A stretch of DNA of 64,000 bases from contig JAKCPI010011771.1 in NCBI GenBank assembly GCA_023213315.1, forward strand, positions 1-64,000, written 5' to 3'. The stretch comes from Euborellia annulipes (lineage: Eukaryota; Arthropoda; Insecta; Dermaptera; Anisolabididae). The notes beneath the pieces are model-generated. The model was not told the DNA's origin. It was given only the letters and a program-made list of their open reading frames with translations, and ran no database searches. How positions within the stretch are numbered: the stretch's first letter is position 1; each line of letters starts with the position of its first letter. Both the position numbers and the translations under genes were made by a program. Shown here piece by piece: positions 22,931-33,127 of this stretch.

Positions 22931-22960
22931 GTTTCGGGGCCAAAACGGCTCTTTCTTCAG
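22931..22960 (-). ncRNA. Hammerhead-like motif, family G
   Basis: Minus strand: CUGAAGA, an imperfect AGCC/GGCC stem II, GAAAC. Core boxes match CUGANGA and GAAA, but stems I and III are not evident. Flank ATTCCTTCCGCTATAAG continues an element of unknown extent (about 22870-22985). Confidence 0.5.
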
Positions 22961-22994
22961 GACCATGCGGTGCCAAAAAAATTGAGGGCTAATT

Positions 22995-22998
<4 letters not shown>

Positions 22999-23031
<33 letters not shown>
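22999..23031. repeat. Poly-T tract
   Basis: Thirty or more consecutive T. It may be the poly-A tail of a minus-strand retroelement (the family G motif lies just left). Confidence 0.7.
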
Positions 23032-23033
<2 letters not shown>

Positions 23034-23055
23034 TAAAAATTTTGAAGATGCAGCA

Positions 23056-23318
23056 GCCCTCGGGGCATGGCGTAGAGGTTAGCGTGCTAACCTCATATAC
23101 CAAACGTCCCAGGCAGTCCGATGATTTTATTTAAGCCAATTGGATACCAAATGGCTTAAATAAGAATGCCTGGACCCCATATATGTATATTTATCAATAA
23201 CGGATATCGTAAAAAGTCTTATATGGCCTGAGTTGCCGAAAAGACTGTGTGAATGTGTGTGTGAGTGTGAGTGTGAATGAGAAAAAAGTGTGAATGTTTT
23301 TAATAAAAAAAAAAAAAA
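23056..23318 (+). mobile_element. SINE-A with 12-bp target-site duplication
   Basis: tRNA-derived head with A-box TGGCGTAGAGGTTAGCG (about 23068-23084); the B-box region is deleted in this copy (CAAACGTCCCAGGCAGTCCG). Then the ATTTTATTTAAGCC body hairpin, ATGCCTGGACCCC, GCCGAAAAGACTGTGTGAAT, a GTGTGA-rich tail and poly-A. GAAG(A/G)TGCAGCA flanks it at 23044-23055 and 23319-23330, so it was retrotransposed. Confidence 0.9.
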
Positions 23319-23479
23319 GAAGGTGCAGCAAACAGTATTCAAGGATCTATTGGTCAAAAAATAAAAGAAATATTGGATCAGGCTCTTTCAAAAATTAAAG
23401 GGTTCCAAATATTGCAAAAAATATATATGGTACTATTTTGAATGGTGGGCAAGACTTTTGAAATAAATCCAGCAATTAT

Positions 23480-23580
23480 GCCGACACAGAAAATCTGGTG
23501 TGACAACACAGAACACAACTTTCGATTATCGAAGGTAAGAGAAAGTTGTGTGCTGTGCGACATCACACCAGATTTTTTTA
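23480..23580 (+). repeat. HE-A 3' terminal hairpin
   Basis: AAAATCTGGTGTGACAACAC ... CTTTCGATTATCGAAGGTAAGAGAAAG ... ATCACACCAGATTTTTTT (written here in parts) forms the two-armed terminal hairpin of HE-A. Only the 3' end is present. Confidence 0.75.
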
Positions 23581-24150
23581 TATATACTGTAAAAACAATA
23601 TAAACATATCAATGACTGTTCAAGTCCGAACCGAGGTATTTATTGAATATAAAAAATCTTATTCAAATATATAGATCTCAATAATTATTTAAGAATAAAA
23701 GACCGAAACATTTAGACTTTATTTTGGCGCTCCTGAATTCATTTCCACTTGTCATAATTAATCAAATAAATGTTGAATAAAACACCCTCTATTTATATCT
23801 ATAACCTGGATAGCAACAATAACAGCAAGAGCACGATCGGCTATTGAGTTATCATTGCCCCTGCGTAATTACTGACCAACGGGATACGAACTCTTCCCCT
23901 TCCATGAGATCAAGATCTCGATCAATTCTGTTTAAGGCCTTGCTTTGCTTTAAGGTTTTTATTCTTTTTTTTTTTTTTTTTTTTTTTTTTAATTGCACTT
24001 TGCTCTCTTTCCGGTGTGCCTGCCTGGGGATCATCCATGACCAAGCACGAACGACCCAGGCAGGCAAGCAAAACACAAACATCGTAAATTTTAATTAATT
24101 AATTTAATAAATAAAGAATTATATATATATCATGTGTTGGTCCATGAGGT
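23581..24150. other. Unique DNA
   Basis: No family repeat. A T26-like tract lies at 23964-23989. An open frame over it is homopolymer-driven. TGCCTGCCTGG / CCAGGCAGGCA (24018-24066) is a small inverted repeat. Confidence 0.4.
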
Positions 24151-24154
24151 AATT

Positions 24155-24890
24155 ATGAAAAAACATATAACCAAGTATTTATTAACTTAAATAAGCAAAA
24201 AATGTAGGTATCGCCGGGAGTCGCACCACGGATCTGTCGATTTACGCTCAACATGCCCTACTACTGGACCACTACCGCACTCGCTTATTTAAATTATGAT
24301 AGATCGCTAATTTCAGTCTACTAGAGAAACGCCGCTCAAATCAAGCGTTCATATTTCTCCGTTACTGAATTATTTATTTATTAATTGCATAATTGAGAGA
24401 ATATCTCAAAACGTCCATCTAGACCGCGCCTCAGCAACGGAGAAATCTGAACGCTTGATTTGAGCGGCGTTTCTCTAGTAGACTGAAATTAGCGTCTATC
24501 ATAATTGAATCGTTTATTTCAGAAACCACCTAAGTGTGTTTTTTTAAACTTTCGGAAAACTAAAAAAAACTGTTTTGCAGCTTAAGTATAGGTCTAGTGT
24601 CCTTTAAATATTTTTTTACCAAATCAAAAACATGCTATTGGAATAATCTAAAAGATGTATTTACCTTTAAATTGTACAGTAGCACCAAAAACACATGATT
24701 AGAAATTTTGTCGCTTAGGTGGTTTCTGAAATAAACGATTCAATTTAAATAAGCGAGTGCGGTACTGTGGTCCAGTAGTAGGGCATGTTGAGCGTAAATC
24801 GACAGATCCGTGGTGCGACTCCCGGCGGTACCTACATTTTTCGCTTATTTAAGTTAATAAATACTTGGTTATATGTTTTTCTTAATTAAT
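24155..24890. mobile_element. Triple-nested foldback with tRNA-like arms
   Basis: Outer arms 24155-24305/24740-24890 each carry a tRNA-like unit (plus orientation at 24743-24840: GTGCGGTACTGTGGTCCAG, then a B-box-like GGTGCGACTCC). Inside are a second inverted pair (24300-24365/24440-24505, GAACGCTTGATTTGAGCGGC) and a third (24507-24540/24717-24742, TCGTTTATTTCAGAAACC). No ORF. Confidence 0.7.
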
Positions 24891-25325
24891 TTATATTACA
24901 AAATTATGATTAAAAGAAATATACGGGATACATGAAATTACATAGGGGATTATGTAAAATTTTATTGTTATGAATAAATAACCAGGGTCTCCAAAAAAAT
25001 TTTGTTTGTAATTTCTCTTATTTTTTAGTCGTTATTAATATTCCAATTGAGCAGTAGGGGAGACTGTTGTACCTTGGACCACTTTTTACATTTTATTTTT
25101 TTACGCCAAAGTTTTTTGAAATTATAATACTTGAACAGGATCCAGCCATAGTTTAAACCTCTCAGAACAACATAAGATATTGATAAATTATATATTTGTA
25201 TAACTTTAGACAAGATAAATTAAAATCTATTGATATGTAAATTGGTCCATGGTACACGATGTTCGTGTACCTTGGGACAGACCTCTTGTACCCTTTATAG
25301 AGATTAATATACATATTAGGCATAT

Positions 25326-25463
25326 CCAGGCATTCTTATTTAAGCCATTTGGTATCCAAATTGCTTAAATAAAATCATCGGACTGCCTGGGGTCCGAACC
25401 CGCGACTTTTGGCATACGAGGTTAGCACTCTAACCTCTACACCAAACCCCGAGGGCCCTACAA
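25326..25463 (-). mobile_element. SINE-A, 3'-truncated, minus strand
   Basis: Minus strand head GGTTTGGTGTAGAGGTTAGA (A-box), B-box GCGGGTTCGGACCCC, body hairpin, stopping after AATGCCTGG. It lacks the GCCGAAAAGACTG tail. Inserted in the 25052-25989 transposon. Confidence 0.85.
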
Positions 25464-25650
25464 GCATTCTTCTTCATCACTGTCCTCGTTATCAGTGGAT
25501 ACAAGGCTTAACGCTTCATCTGAATCAGAGGAGGAGCTTGATTTCTGCACAACACATGCGTTACAACGTCTTGGACCAGCGGTCCAAGGTACACGATGAC
25601 GTTTGTATCCAAGGTACACGATGGTCTCATTTTAAGCAAAAATGGCCACC
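25464..25650 (-). pseudogene. Acidic Ser-rich ORF relic inside transposon
   Basis: A minus-strand frame reads through about 60 codons and includes PRRCNACVVQKSSSSSDSDE followed by an acidic stretch ending EDSDEEECL, then the SINE junction. A Cys-x2-Cys plus Ser/Asp/Glu-rich C-terminus is often seen at the ends of transposases, but the piece is too short to assign. No start codon or catalytic residues are visible. Confidence 0.4.
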
Positions 25651-26034
25651 TACAAGTAAATACCTAACCAATTTTCAAAACAGAGTGAGCGTTTTACTCA
25701 CCAAAAAATGCGTTATCCACGTAGTCAGTTAGTAGAAATGCTAGTACCAACTTCCCGGAAGCACGGACATTCAACCGACAAACGAAAATTTTACTTTTAC
25801 TATTAAAATAAGACTTTTGCTACGCAAAACCGAAAACAGAAACTGACAGCTGCAAAACTCAACCTGTGCACTGGTTTGACCACAGTGGTTAAAAGGGATC
25901 ACCCGGAGTCCGCTAGGTTGCATCACTTACTAGATAAGTGGACTGGTCCAAGGTACACCATGTCCAAGGTACAACAGTCTCCCCTACTGTCAAAATGCTC
26001 AAAGCAAATGTTAAAATTGCCCCCAGGACCTTCT

Positions 26035-26192
26035 TGGTGTAGTGGTGTAGCTTGCTTGCCATTTGTACCAAGGGTCCAGGGTCCGCATACCGCGACAAAC
26101 ATTTATTTAAAATGAATTGGCTACCAATCAATTGAAATAAATAGGGATGGGGTCTAAACGGCCTCCAATGCCGAAAAATCCCTTAAAAAAAA
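26035..26192 (+). mobile_element. SINE-B
   Basis: A-box-like TGGTGTAGTGGTGTAGC, degenerate B-box, then the family body GGCTACCAATCAATTGAAAT and the tail GGTCTAAACGGCC ... TGCCGAAAAA with an A run. A second tRNA-derived SINE family, sharing a head style but not a body with SINE-A. Confidence 0.75.
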
Positions 26193-26349
26193 TATGTTAA
26201 AATAACTGGGTCACAAAAAGTTTGGATAATACTATTTTAGAGAAGTGCTTCCTATGATGTCCCTGCTACCGATTGAATTGTTTTTTGTATGTAGATACGT
26301 AGGGCTTATAGTTGGTAGTTCAATCAGGATAGGAGAACACCCATCTGTT

Positions 26350-26377
26350 CGGAAGATGATCCCAACCGGGATCGAAA
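26350..26377 (+). ncRNA. Decayed hammerhead-like motif, family I
   Basis: CGGAAGA, perfect stem II GAUCCC/GGGAUC, GAAAC and an AACATAATTATA tail. The essential U of CUGANGA is replaced by G, so it is predicted inactive. Confidence 0.45.
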
Positions 26378-26399
26378 CGTCAACATAATTATATTTGAA

Positions 26400-28735
26400 A
26401 TAAAAATAATGAAATACGACTAGCTGCGAATTTTCTTCTTCTTTTCTTCTATCCTGTTTTTTGTAAAAAAAAAAAAAAAATAATTCAAGAGTGGCGAACA
26501 CTCGGATGGGTGACCCTAAGGAATCAGCACGTTGAACGTCTTCCGGTAGCCAACTAGTTATAATTTATTTATAATAAAAAATAAATATTAAACCCCTAAT
26601 GGCAAAATAAAAAAAAAAAAAAGAAATAATTCTGATGTAGTTTTTTTGTAGATGAATAGGCTGCTGAGAGTAGATACAGAGAGGCTGAACGAGCTTAGAC
26701 TCTTGACGGTCTTATGCAAGATGAAAGATTCTATTGGCAAAAAATATTATATCGTTAAATAGAAGATGATAATTTAAAAAGTAAAAAAAACAATTGGCTT
26801 TGGACTTTGCCCAGGAAGGCAGTCAGACACCTTGTGGCCCAGATTGTGGTCAGGTCCATCGAGGACGAAGACCTCCATCTTTAGCAGGTGATTTGAAGAA
26901 GAGAACGGAGAGGGTGGTGGTTAATGGTACGGAAAAGTTTGCACGCGGCCTCGATCACACTTTTTGATGTATTATTATACTTATAAAATTCAACAAACAA
27001 TTAGAACACGAAAGAGCCTTTGCCTTGTCATTCGTTCGTTCGTTCATTGAACCGACTAAAAAAGAGATCAAATTGAAATAAAAGAGGGAAAAGATCCTCT
27101 TTTTGTCATTTCTCTCTAGAAAAAATTAATCATTCGATACACATCATTACATTTATAACGAGAAATTTCTTAAATCTTTTAGCAATGGAGGGAATTTGAC
27201 CATTATTTGTAAAGAACTCAAAATTAGAATTAAACTATTCACCGTGGATACTAGTTGAAACATTTATAATTTACTAGCCGCGCCGCCAGCCTTCGGCGAG
27301 CTTCGCTCCCCTGAACTCCCCTCCCCCCCCCACATTTTCTTAATTATAAAAAAAAAATTATTATTGTTACTATTCCAATCCAGTGCCTACGATTTGTTTT
27401 CATTCATAGAATACATTAATAGGTAGACTAAATAAAAGAATAACAGCTAAAATTATTTCATTTATTGGCCCGAAACGTCAGCCTAGCGGGCTAGCTGCTA
27501 TTCTATCTACTATTCTTTTATTTACCTATTAACTATTATCCAGCTATAAAATCAACATCTTGTAACATCTACTAAGAAGAATACATAAATATTTCTCTAT
27601 ACATTTCCTATGGGAGAAATCGTAACTTTAGGAATTAATAACTCAAAAAGTTAAAGGAATTTCAAGGTGAAAATAATTTCCCTGTAATCTCTAGAAGGTC
27701 CTTTATGAATATAAAAAGGGAAGTTGGTCAAAAAGAACGCGACAGACAGACGGACATTAGCGAATTATGTAGTTTATATATATATATATATTGAGCCCTT
27801 TATGTACAATTTCTTCTGAAGATAGCAGCAATTCCGAAATATAGATAAAGTATTAATTTCAATAAAACGTTAAAATGTAAGTTGGTTTTAATTGTATTAA
27901 ACCCTTGAAACATATAACCTAGAGTAATTATTTTATTGAATTAGATTGTATCAAATTTCAGCAGTATATTCCTCTATTGATAAATGAAATAAATTTTTCT
28001 CGCTTGGGACAAGAAACGAGCCCGGGATCGTAGGCACGGGCAATTCATATACTTAAGATCTATTAATTCTTTTAATACAAAAAAAAGACAAATTTTTTCT
28101 TAAACAAGAGCGTTCCATTTCTCTTGACCCTTTTTTCTTCTTATCTAGGTCGAAATTGTAGCAAAAAAAAAAAAAATAATTCAATCGTTCCTTTAGATCT
28201 CTTTCTAATAGAAGCATTATAATAATACAATTAAGTTTTTCAAATCGAATGGGCAAAGTCACGAAATGTCAAAAAAGGTAACAAACAAGCCCGGGACCGT
28301 CAGAGACTTTGACCACACCTGTCTGTCTGTCCGGACGGAATCAATCTGGGTGAAGGCAAAGGTCTCCTCTCCTCCTCGATTAATAAATAAATAAATAGGC
28401 ACCGAGCTGACTCTGAACAAAAAAAAAAAAAAAAAAAAAACAGGTTCTATTCATTTGAGAGCGAGCGCTCTAGAGATAAAACGTTGGGATAACTATATTA
28501 AGTTTAATCTGACAAACGAAGGATTTTACTTTTTTTTTTATGAATAAATTCATGATTGAAAAAGAAATTGAATCGACTTCTGGGATTCATAAATATTTAA
28601 CTTTATTATTTTAATAAAAATCTCACCGTTCCAAATTAAAAGATCTTAATCATTTTTTTTTTTATATTAGTTTTAACATAATGTAAAGAAGGGATTAGAA
28701 AAAAAATAAAAATAAAACTGGAAGATTATAGAAGT
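26400..28735. other. Unique DNA with scattered relics
   Basis: 26490-26530 (CACTCGGATGGGTGACC) resembles a 5S-rRNA segment. 26640-26990 and 28280-28400 are GC-richer unique islands. 27417-27535 is a small inverted repeat with GAAACGTC. 27600-27795, ending GACAGACAGACGGACATTAG plus a TA run, looks like the 3' end of a LINE. 27990-28045 is a SINE-B-like scrap on the minus strand. No exon recognised. Confidence 0.4.
28424..28440. repeat. Poly-A tract
   Basis: A homopolymer after GACTCTGAACAA. Confidence 0.8.
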
Positions 28736-28785
28736 TGTTTATTAAAGCTTTTGTGGTTTGAATTATTATTATTAGGGGAATTTTA

Positions 28786-29450
28786 CTTTCTCTTACCTCT
28801 ATATATATGTTAATATATATAGAGAGAGAAAGTATTGGATTCATGTCAAAAATTCGATGTCGAGATTTTGATGGATCTTCACGTTTTGAGGTCCCCTGAA
28901 TCCAAAAAAGTGGTTTTCGCGACATGGTCTGTCTGTGTGTGTGTGTGTGTGTCTGTGTGTGTTCAATTTTAAGCATGAAGGAATTGAGCTACGAGGTTGA
29001 AATTTTATATTTAAGTAAAACACCCCCCGGGACCGGAAAAATAAGCTTTTAATCAAAATCGGCCAAAGAGTACTAGTACTTTACTGATGTACTTTTTCAG
29101 TTTTTTTCGATTTTCTCAAAATTCGCTCTAACGATTTTGATTAAAATTCAAAAATCAATTATTTTTTAGATGCTCTTTCAAATGTATATTCTCGTTTTGC
29201 CCTCAAAATTGTTTGAAGCACACTTTACTCTTGTGCTTCATAGGAAAGATAGGAGAAATGGTTGCCATGGTAACAAAATATAAATATTTTCCCATGTTTA
29301 TAATTTTAACATCTTAAATTTCTAATATATTGGCGGAAACTAAATATATTTCGACACAAAAAATCTGGTGTGACAAGCACAGAACACAACTTTCGATTAC
29401 CGAAGGTAAGAGAAAGTTGTGTGCTGCGCCAGTCACACCAGATTTTTTAG
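28786..29450 (+). mobile_element. HE-A element, complete (empty site known)
   Basis: Begins ACTTTCTCTTACC plus hairpin, then TCAAAAATTCGATGTCGA, a GT tract, AGTACTAGTACTTTACTGAT, TGGTTGCCATGGTAACAAAA, and ends with the double-arm hairpin TCTGGTGTGAC ... GTCACACCAGATTTTTT. The H-family copy at 40.98 kb reads straight through this site (GGAGAATTTTTAATTGTAGA), giving element limits. Both ends carry mutually complementary ACTTTCTCTTACC / GGTAAGAGAAAGT. No ORF. Confidence 0.85.
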
Positions 29451-29454
29451 TTAT

Positions 29455-29580
29455 AGACCACATTTTTGTTATTAATTAATAAATACTGTACGGTTATTAA
29501 TTAATAAATACTGTACGGTTCGACTGCTTATTCTGCAGCCGTTGTCAAGTACTGTGCACTTGCTCCGACTCATAGATAAT
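29455..29580 (-). ncRNA. Hammerhead-derived motif, family H (dead core)
   Basis: Minus strand: UUGACAA, stem II GGCUGC/GCAGUC-type hairpin, then GAAC. Related copies 32228-32258 (+) and 41041-41072 (-) read UUGAUAA ... GAAAC/GAAAU. Two essential core bases are changed, so catalysis is not expected. The shared structure marks a Penelope-type lineage. Confidence 0.5.
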
Positions 29581-29781
29581 ATAGATGGGAAAGCCTGTCA
29601 AACTCGTCACAACTGCAACAACAGACGCCTGTTAGCGCTAGAGTCGCAAAGTGACGTCATTCGTGAATTGGCTCCGCCCTTCACCGCTACCCCCTTTTGC
29701 CCCCCCACGTGTTAATGTAAAAATATCAATTTTTTTCTGAAAATGAAAATATAAAAACATCTTGAGTAAAGACGTATTTAT

Positions 29782-31299
29782 GGGGCATTCCACGCCAACT
29801 CGACCACTTCTGAACCCGACCATTTTTGATTTGGCTGAAACTTTGTCATCTTTTTGTACCCTATTGAAAACGTGTCTGAGAATTTTTCAGATTTTACGAC
29901 CCAGCCAAAAAAAAGTTATAGCATTTTCAAAAAACATCGATTTTTTTTTTAAATAACCGTAAAACTGTCAAAAATTAACTTATCGGGACGATTTTTTTTT
30001 TGAAATTTTTGTCTTTAAATGTACTTTTCAGAAAAAAATATGACAAAATTTTACAGATTCATCTTGAACGTTTTTTTTGACATTTTCGTAAAAAAACAAA
30101 AATTTCGGGATGAATGACACTTTTTTTTTAATTTTTTTTTTTATAAAAAACTTTGATTTTTTCTACAAATGCTCAGAAAATTTCAGAGTGGGATTATTTC
30201 GCGTTCTATTTTTTTTTTTATTTTTGAAAAAAAAAATTTTTTTTTCTCCGCTTATTTATCATGATGGTGCTCTTAAATTCTTCCAGGATTGACTGAGATT
30301 CTAGAAAATTGAAGAAAAATAATAATAATAATAGTTAGGGGTGATGAAAATCGAGAAAATTCCATTTATCCTGAAAAAATTAGAAATTAGTTGTGTATTC
30401 AACTACTGAAGTATTTGAAGCGTCAAGTAAAAGCTTAGAAACCTGGGCGTAACTAGGGGGGTGCCGGGGGGCCTCCACAGAAAGCTCCCTTGCCCCAAGA
30501 AAAATTGAAAAAATATGGGACTTTCCAGGCCCACCCGAAGGTGGCTGGTCCCATGGCCCCCCCTTCAATTTTTCTTGGGGCAAGGAGCTTTGGGGGGGGC
30601 CAGGGCCCCCCGGCACCCCCTAGTTACGCCCAGGTTTCTAAGCTTTTACTTGACGCTTCAAATACTTCAGTAGTTGAATACACAACTAATTTCTAATTTT
30701 TTCAGGATAAATGGAATTTTCTCGATTTTCATCACCCCTAACTATTATTATTATTATTTTTCTTCAATTTTCTAGAATCTCAGTCAATCCTGGAAGAATT
30801 TAAGAGCACCATCATGATAAATAAGCGGAGAAGAAAAAAAATTTTTTTTTTCAAAAATAAAAAAAAATAGAACGCGAAATAATCCCACTCTGAAATTTTC
30901 TGAGCATTTGTAGAAAAAAATCAAAGTTTTTTTATAAAAAAAAAAAAATTAAAAAAAAAAGTGTCATTCATCCCGAAATTTTTGTTTTTTTACGAAAATG
31001 TCAAAAAAAAACGTTCAAGATGAATCTGTAAAATTTTGTCATATTTTTTTCTAAAAAGTACATTTAAAGACAAAAATTTCAAAAAAAAATCGTCCCGATA
31101 AGTTAATTTTTGACAGTTTTACGGTTATTTAAAAAAAAAATCGATGTTTTTTGAAAATGCTATAACTTTTTTTTGGCTGGGTCGAAAAATCTGAAAAATT
31201 CTCAGACACGTTTTCAATAGGGTACAAAAAGATGACAAAGTTTCAGCCAAATCAAAAATGGTCGGGTTCAGAAGTGGTCGAGTTGGCGTGGAATGCCCC
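29782..31299. mobile_element. 1.5-kb near-perfect palindrome with TTAT duplication
   Basis: Arms of about 750 bp mirror each other from GGGGCATTCCACGCCAACTC (29782) to the reverse at 31299, centre near 30540. TTAT lies at 29778-29781 and 31300-31303. Few differences between the arms suggest recent formation or gene conversion. The arms contain long A/T runs, so mirrored open frames appear. No transposase is seen; a transposon whose TIRs span the entire element. Confidence 0.85.
30440..30640. repeat. GC-rich core of the palindrome (hAT-MITE-like)
   Basis: CCTGGGCGTAACTAGGGGGG on the left is mirrored by CCCCCTAGTTACGCCCAGG on the right. GGGCGTA-C-AG ends resemble the hAT-type MITE at 32862-33119. 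It sits exactly at the centre, so the larger palindrome may have grown around such an insertion. Confidence 0.55.
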
Positions 31300-31303
31300 T
31301 TAT

Positions 31304-31929
31304 ATAGGTCTATAAGGTATAAACAATAAGACAAAGTTATTATGGTTAAAGAGTTGAAATTTTTATTTTTGCTTTATCAAAATACACATGGTTTTTTTCG
31401 CCATCTTAGGTCATATAGACATTAAAACATACATAAAAAATATTATATATTATTATGATACATATTATCCACACATTATTTGCACTATTTGGTATCCAAA
31501 TAAATTAACAAGTTAAAAAAAAAATTAATAATTTAGCTAAGGTCTTTAATTGATAAATAGAATATATTACTTATAGTACACATTTTCCACGGTAAATAAA
31601 CCACAACTTGAGCTTGGGAAACGATGCAATCTTCTTTCCTTTCCAAATTTCTTGCACACAAGATTTAAACACCATATTTTGATGATAATAATAATATGAA
31701 ATTAATAGGCACGAGTTATGATGTTTTGCAACGCTTTTCAAGTAGAAGTAGTAAGGGTAGGCTGGTGGCACACGAACACACGAATCAAACAAACACAATG
31801 TGACAAGTGGACTGCCGCTAGCATGCCGATTTGAGTATAGTGGGCGGAGCTACCGAATCTGGGACTGCGACGCTAGCGCCTCTTACCTCTGGCGTTAGCA
31901 ACTTTTCTTATGTCAAATCCTGTGAGTTA
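31304..31929. other. Unique DNA
   Basis: A/T-rich, with a more complex stretch 31740-31925 (GTGGGCGGAGCTACC, GCTAGCGCCTCTTACC) partly mirrored near 29625-29700, so probably part of the H-family arm. Confidence 0.4.
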
Positions 31930-32300
31930 CAACCCCATGCTCCGACTCAAGTGAATTGACTGCCAAGTCCGTTACGTGCCTTTTTATATACACCGACGTC
32001 AGCACCATCTGCAGGCATTCCTATGAAGTTAGATTCAAATTTTACGTTACGTGAATTTTTATATACACCAACGTCAGCGCCATCTGCAGGCATTCCTATG
32101 AAGTTAGATTCAAATTTTCCCTAACTTCATAAGAATGCCTGCAGATGGCGCTGACGTTGGTGTATATAAAAAGGCATGTAACGGACATGACAGTCAATTT
32201 ACTTGAATCGGAGCTACTGCACAGTACTTGATAACGGCTGCAGAATAAGCAGTCGAAATGTTGTATAGTATTTATATTTGTAATAAATAATTAATACAAA
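31930..32300 (+). mobile_element. H-family arms: tandem plus inverted ~100-bp units
   Basis: TATACACCGACGTCAGCACC and TATACACCAACGTCAGCGCC units repeat in tandem (about 31985 and 32055), then invert at 32112-32165 and run into the plus-strand hammerhead-derived motif (TTGATAA 32228-32234, GAAAT 32254-32258). Confidence 0.7.
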
Positions 32301-32469
32301 AATGTGGACTATAACTAAAAATTCCTCTAATAATTATAGAAGATGATGAAATTAATTTTATAGAGACAATCACTCGGGTGTGGAAATCATGAGTTACCGT
32401 AGAATTTATAATATTTTGGCAAAAAGAGAGAACTAAAATTATTTCCATAAATAAACAGAAAAAAATATG

Positions 32470-32700
32470 GTGTGACTGGTCGCAATTGTAATTGGAATCT
32501 CCTTCTGTCTTTCCAATCAAGTGTGCTTCAAACAATTTCGAGGGCAAAATGAGAGAAGATCATCTAAAAAATAATTGATTGCAGACCCATTTTTTTGAAC
32601 CTTAAAAAGCAACAGCGCCAGCTTGGTACAGAAGGCCATCACTCTAACCCCTACACCAAGACCCGAGGGCTCTCTATATATTAAAATATTAATATATATA
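32470..32700 (-). repeat. HE-A and SINE-B fragments
   Basis: 32515-32585 (GTGTGCTTCAAACAATTTCG, CATCTAAAAAATAATTGATT) is reversed HE-A interior. 32625-32672 (CTAACCCCTACACCAAGACC) is a minus-strand tRNA-like SINE head. Confidence 0.6.
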
Positions 32701-32853
32701 GAGAAAGTAAAAAAAAAAGCATTAGAGTGCTCCCCGATGGATGAAATCAAAATTACAATAAAATTTGCAAAACCTCCCTAATCGAATTTCTCCTCTTAAA
32801 GGCGTATACAAAAAGCTAAATTCTAAATTTGAACGAAATCTCTCTCCCCTCCG
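32701..32853. other. Unique short spacer
   Basis: AT-rich then pyrimidine-rich; nothing recognised. Confidence 0.4.
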
Positions 32854-32861
32854 TCCATATT

Positions 32862-33119
32862 CATGGGCGTAGCCAGACTTCTTGTTAGGGGGGGGCCAAC
32901 CCCTCGTTAGAGCGACAGAGAGGGGGTTTGCAATTAATATATACATAGAGTATTAATTATTTATTTAAATAAAAAAAAAAATTAAATTAATGTAGTGAAT
33001 TGGGGTGTTAAAAAAAATTTCCAATGGGAAAAATATATATATATATATATTTTTTTTAATTTTTAGGACCAGCCAGGGGGGGGGCAACGGCCCCCCTGCC
33101 TCCCCTGGCTACGCCCATG
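32862..33119. mobile_element. hAT-type MITE with 8-bp duplication
   Basis: Termini CATGGGCGTAGCCAG and CTGGCTACGCCCATG are perfect inverted repeats; TCCATATT flanks at 32854-32861 and 33120-33127. An 8-bp duplication is diagnostic of the hAT group. The interior has G and C tracts and a TA run, no ORF. Confidence 0.9.
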
Positions 33120-33127
33120 TCCATATT

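Larger units (their letters stand above)
25052..25989. mobile_element. TIR transposon (CAGTAGGGGAGACTGTTG) with relic
   Basis: CAGTAGGGGAGACTGTTGTA at the left is mirrored by TACAACAGTCTCCCCTACTG at the right; TCCAAGGTACAC-type words repeat subterminally. TGAGCA outside the TIRs may extend them. A SINE-A interrupts it. A DNA transposon deletion derivative; superfamily not certain. Confidence 0.75.
28736..32345. mobile_element. Composite of H-family foldback, interrupted by two insertions
   Basis: 28736-28785 plus 29451-29640 match the continuous copy at 40932-41215 (TTTATTAAAGCTTTTGTGG ... TAGACCACATTTTTG). The other arm lies at 31930-32345 in reverse. The HE-A element (28786-29450) and the 1.5-kb palindrome (29782-31299) are later insertions. 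Confidence 0.65.

Noticed and set aside
23537..23551. GAAGGTAAGAG as further recursive splice sites
   Set aside because: This AGGTAAG occurs in every HE-A terminal hairpin and lacks an upstream polypyrimidine tract; it is a repeat feature.
24743..24840. Possible functional tRNA genes in the outer foldback arms
   Set aside because: Box-like words exist, but a cloverleaf does not close and both arms are repeats; called tRNA-like only.
27800..27845. CTGAAGATAGCAGCAATTCCGAAAT as another hammerhead
   Set aside because: The boxes are spaced correctly but stem II does not pair; not counted.
29762..31334. Two similar 64-69 codon frames (shared TRPLLNPTIFDLAETLSSF)
   Set aside because: They are the same DNA in the two arms of the palindrome. 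One short frame repeated by symmetry is not evidence for a gene.
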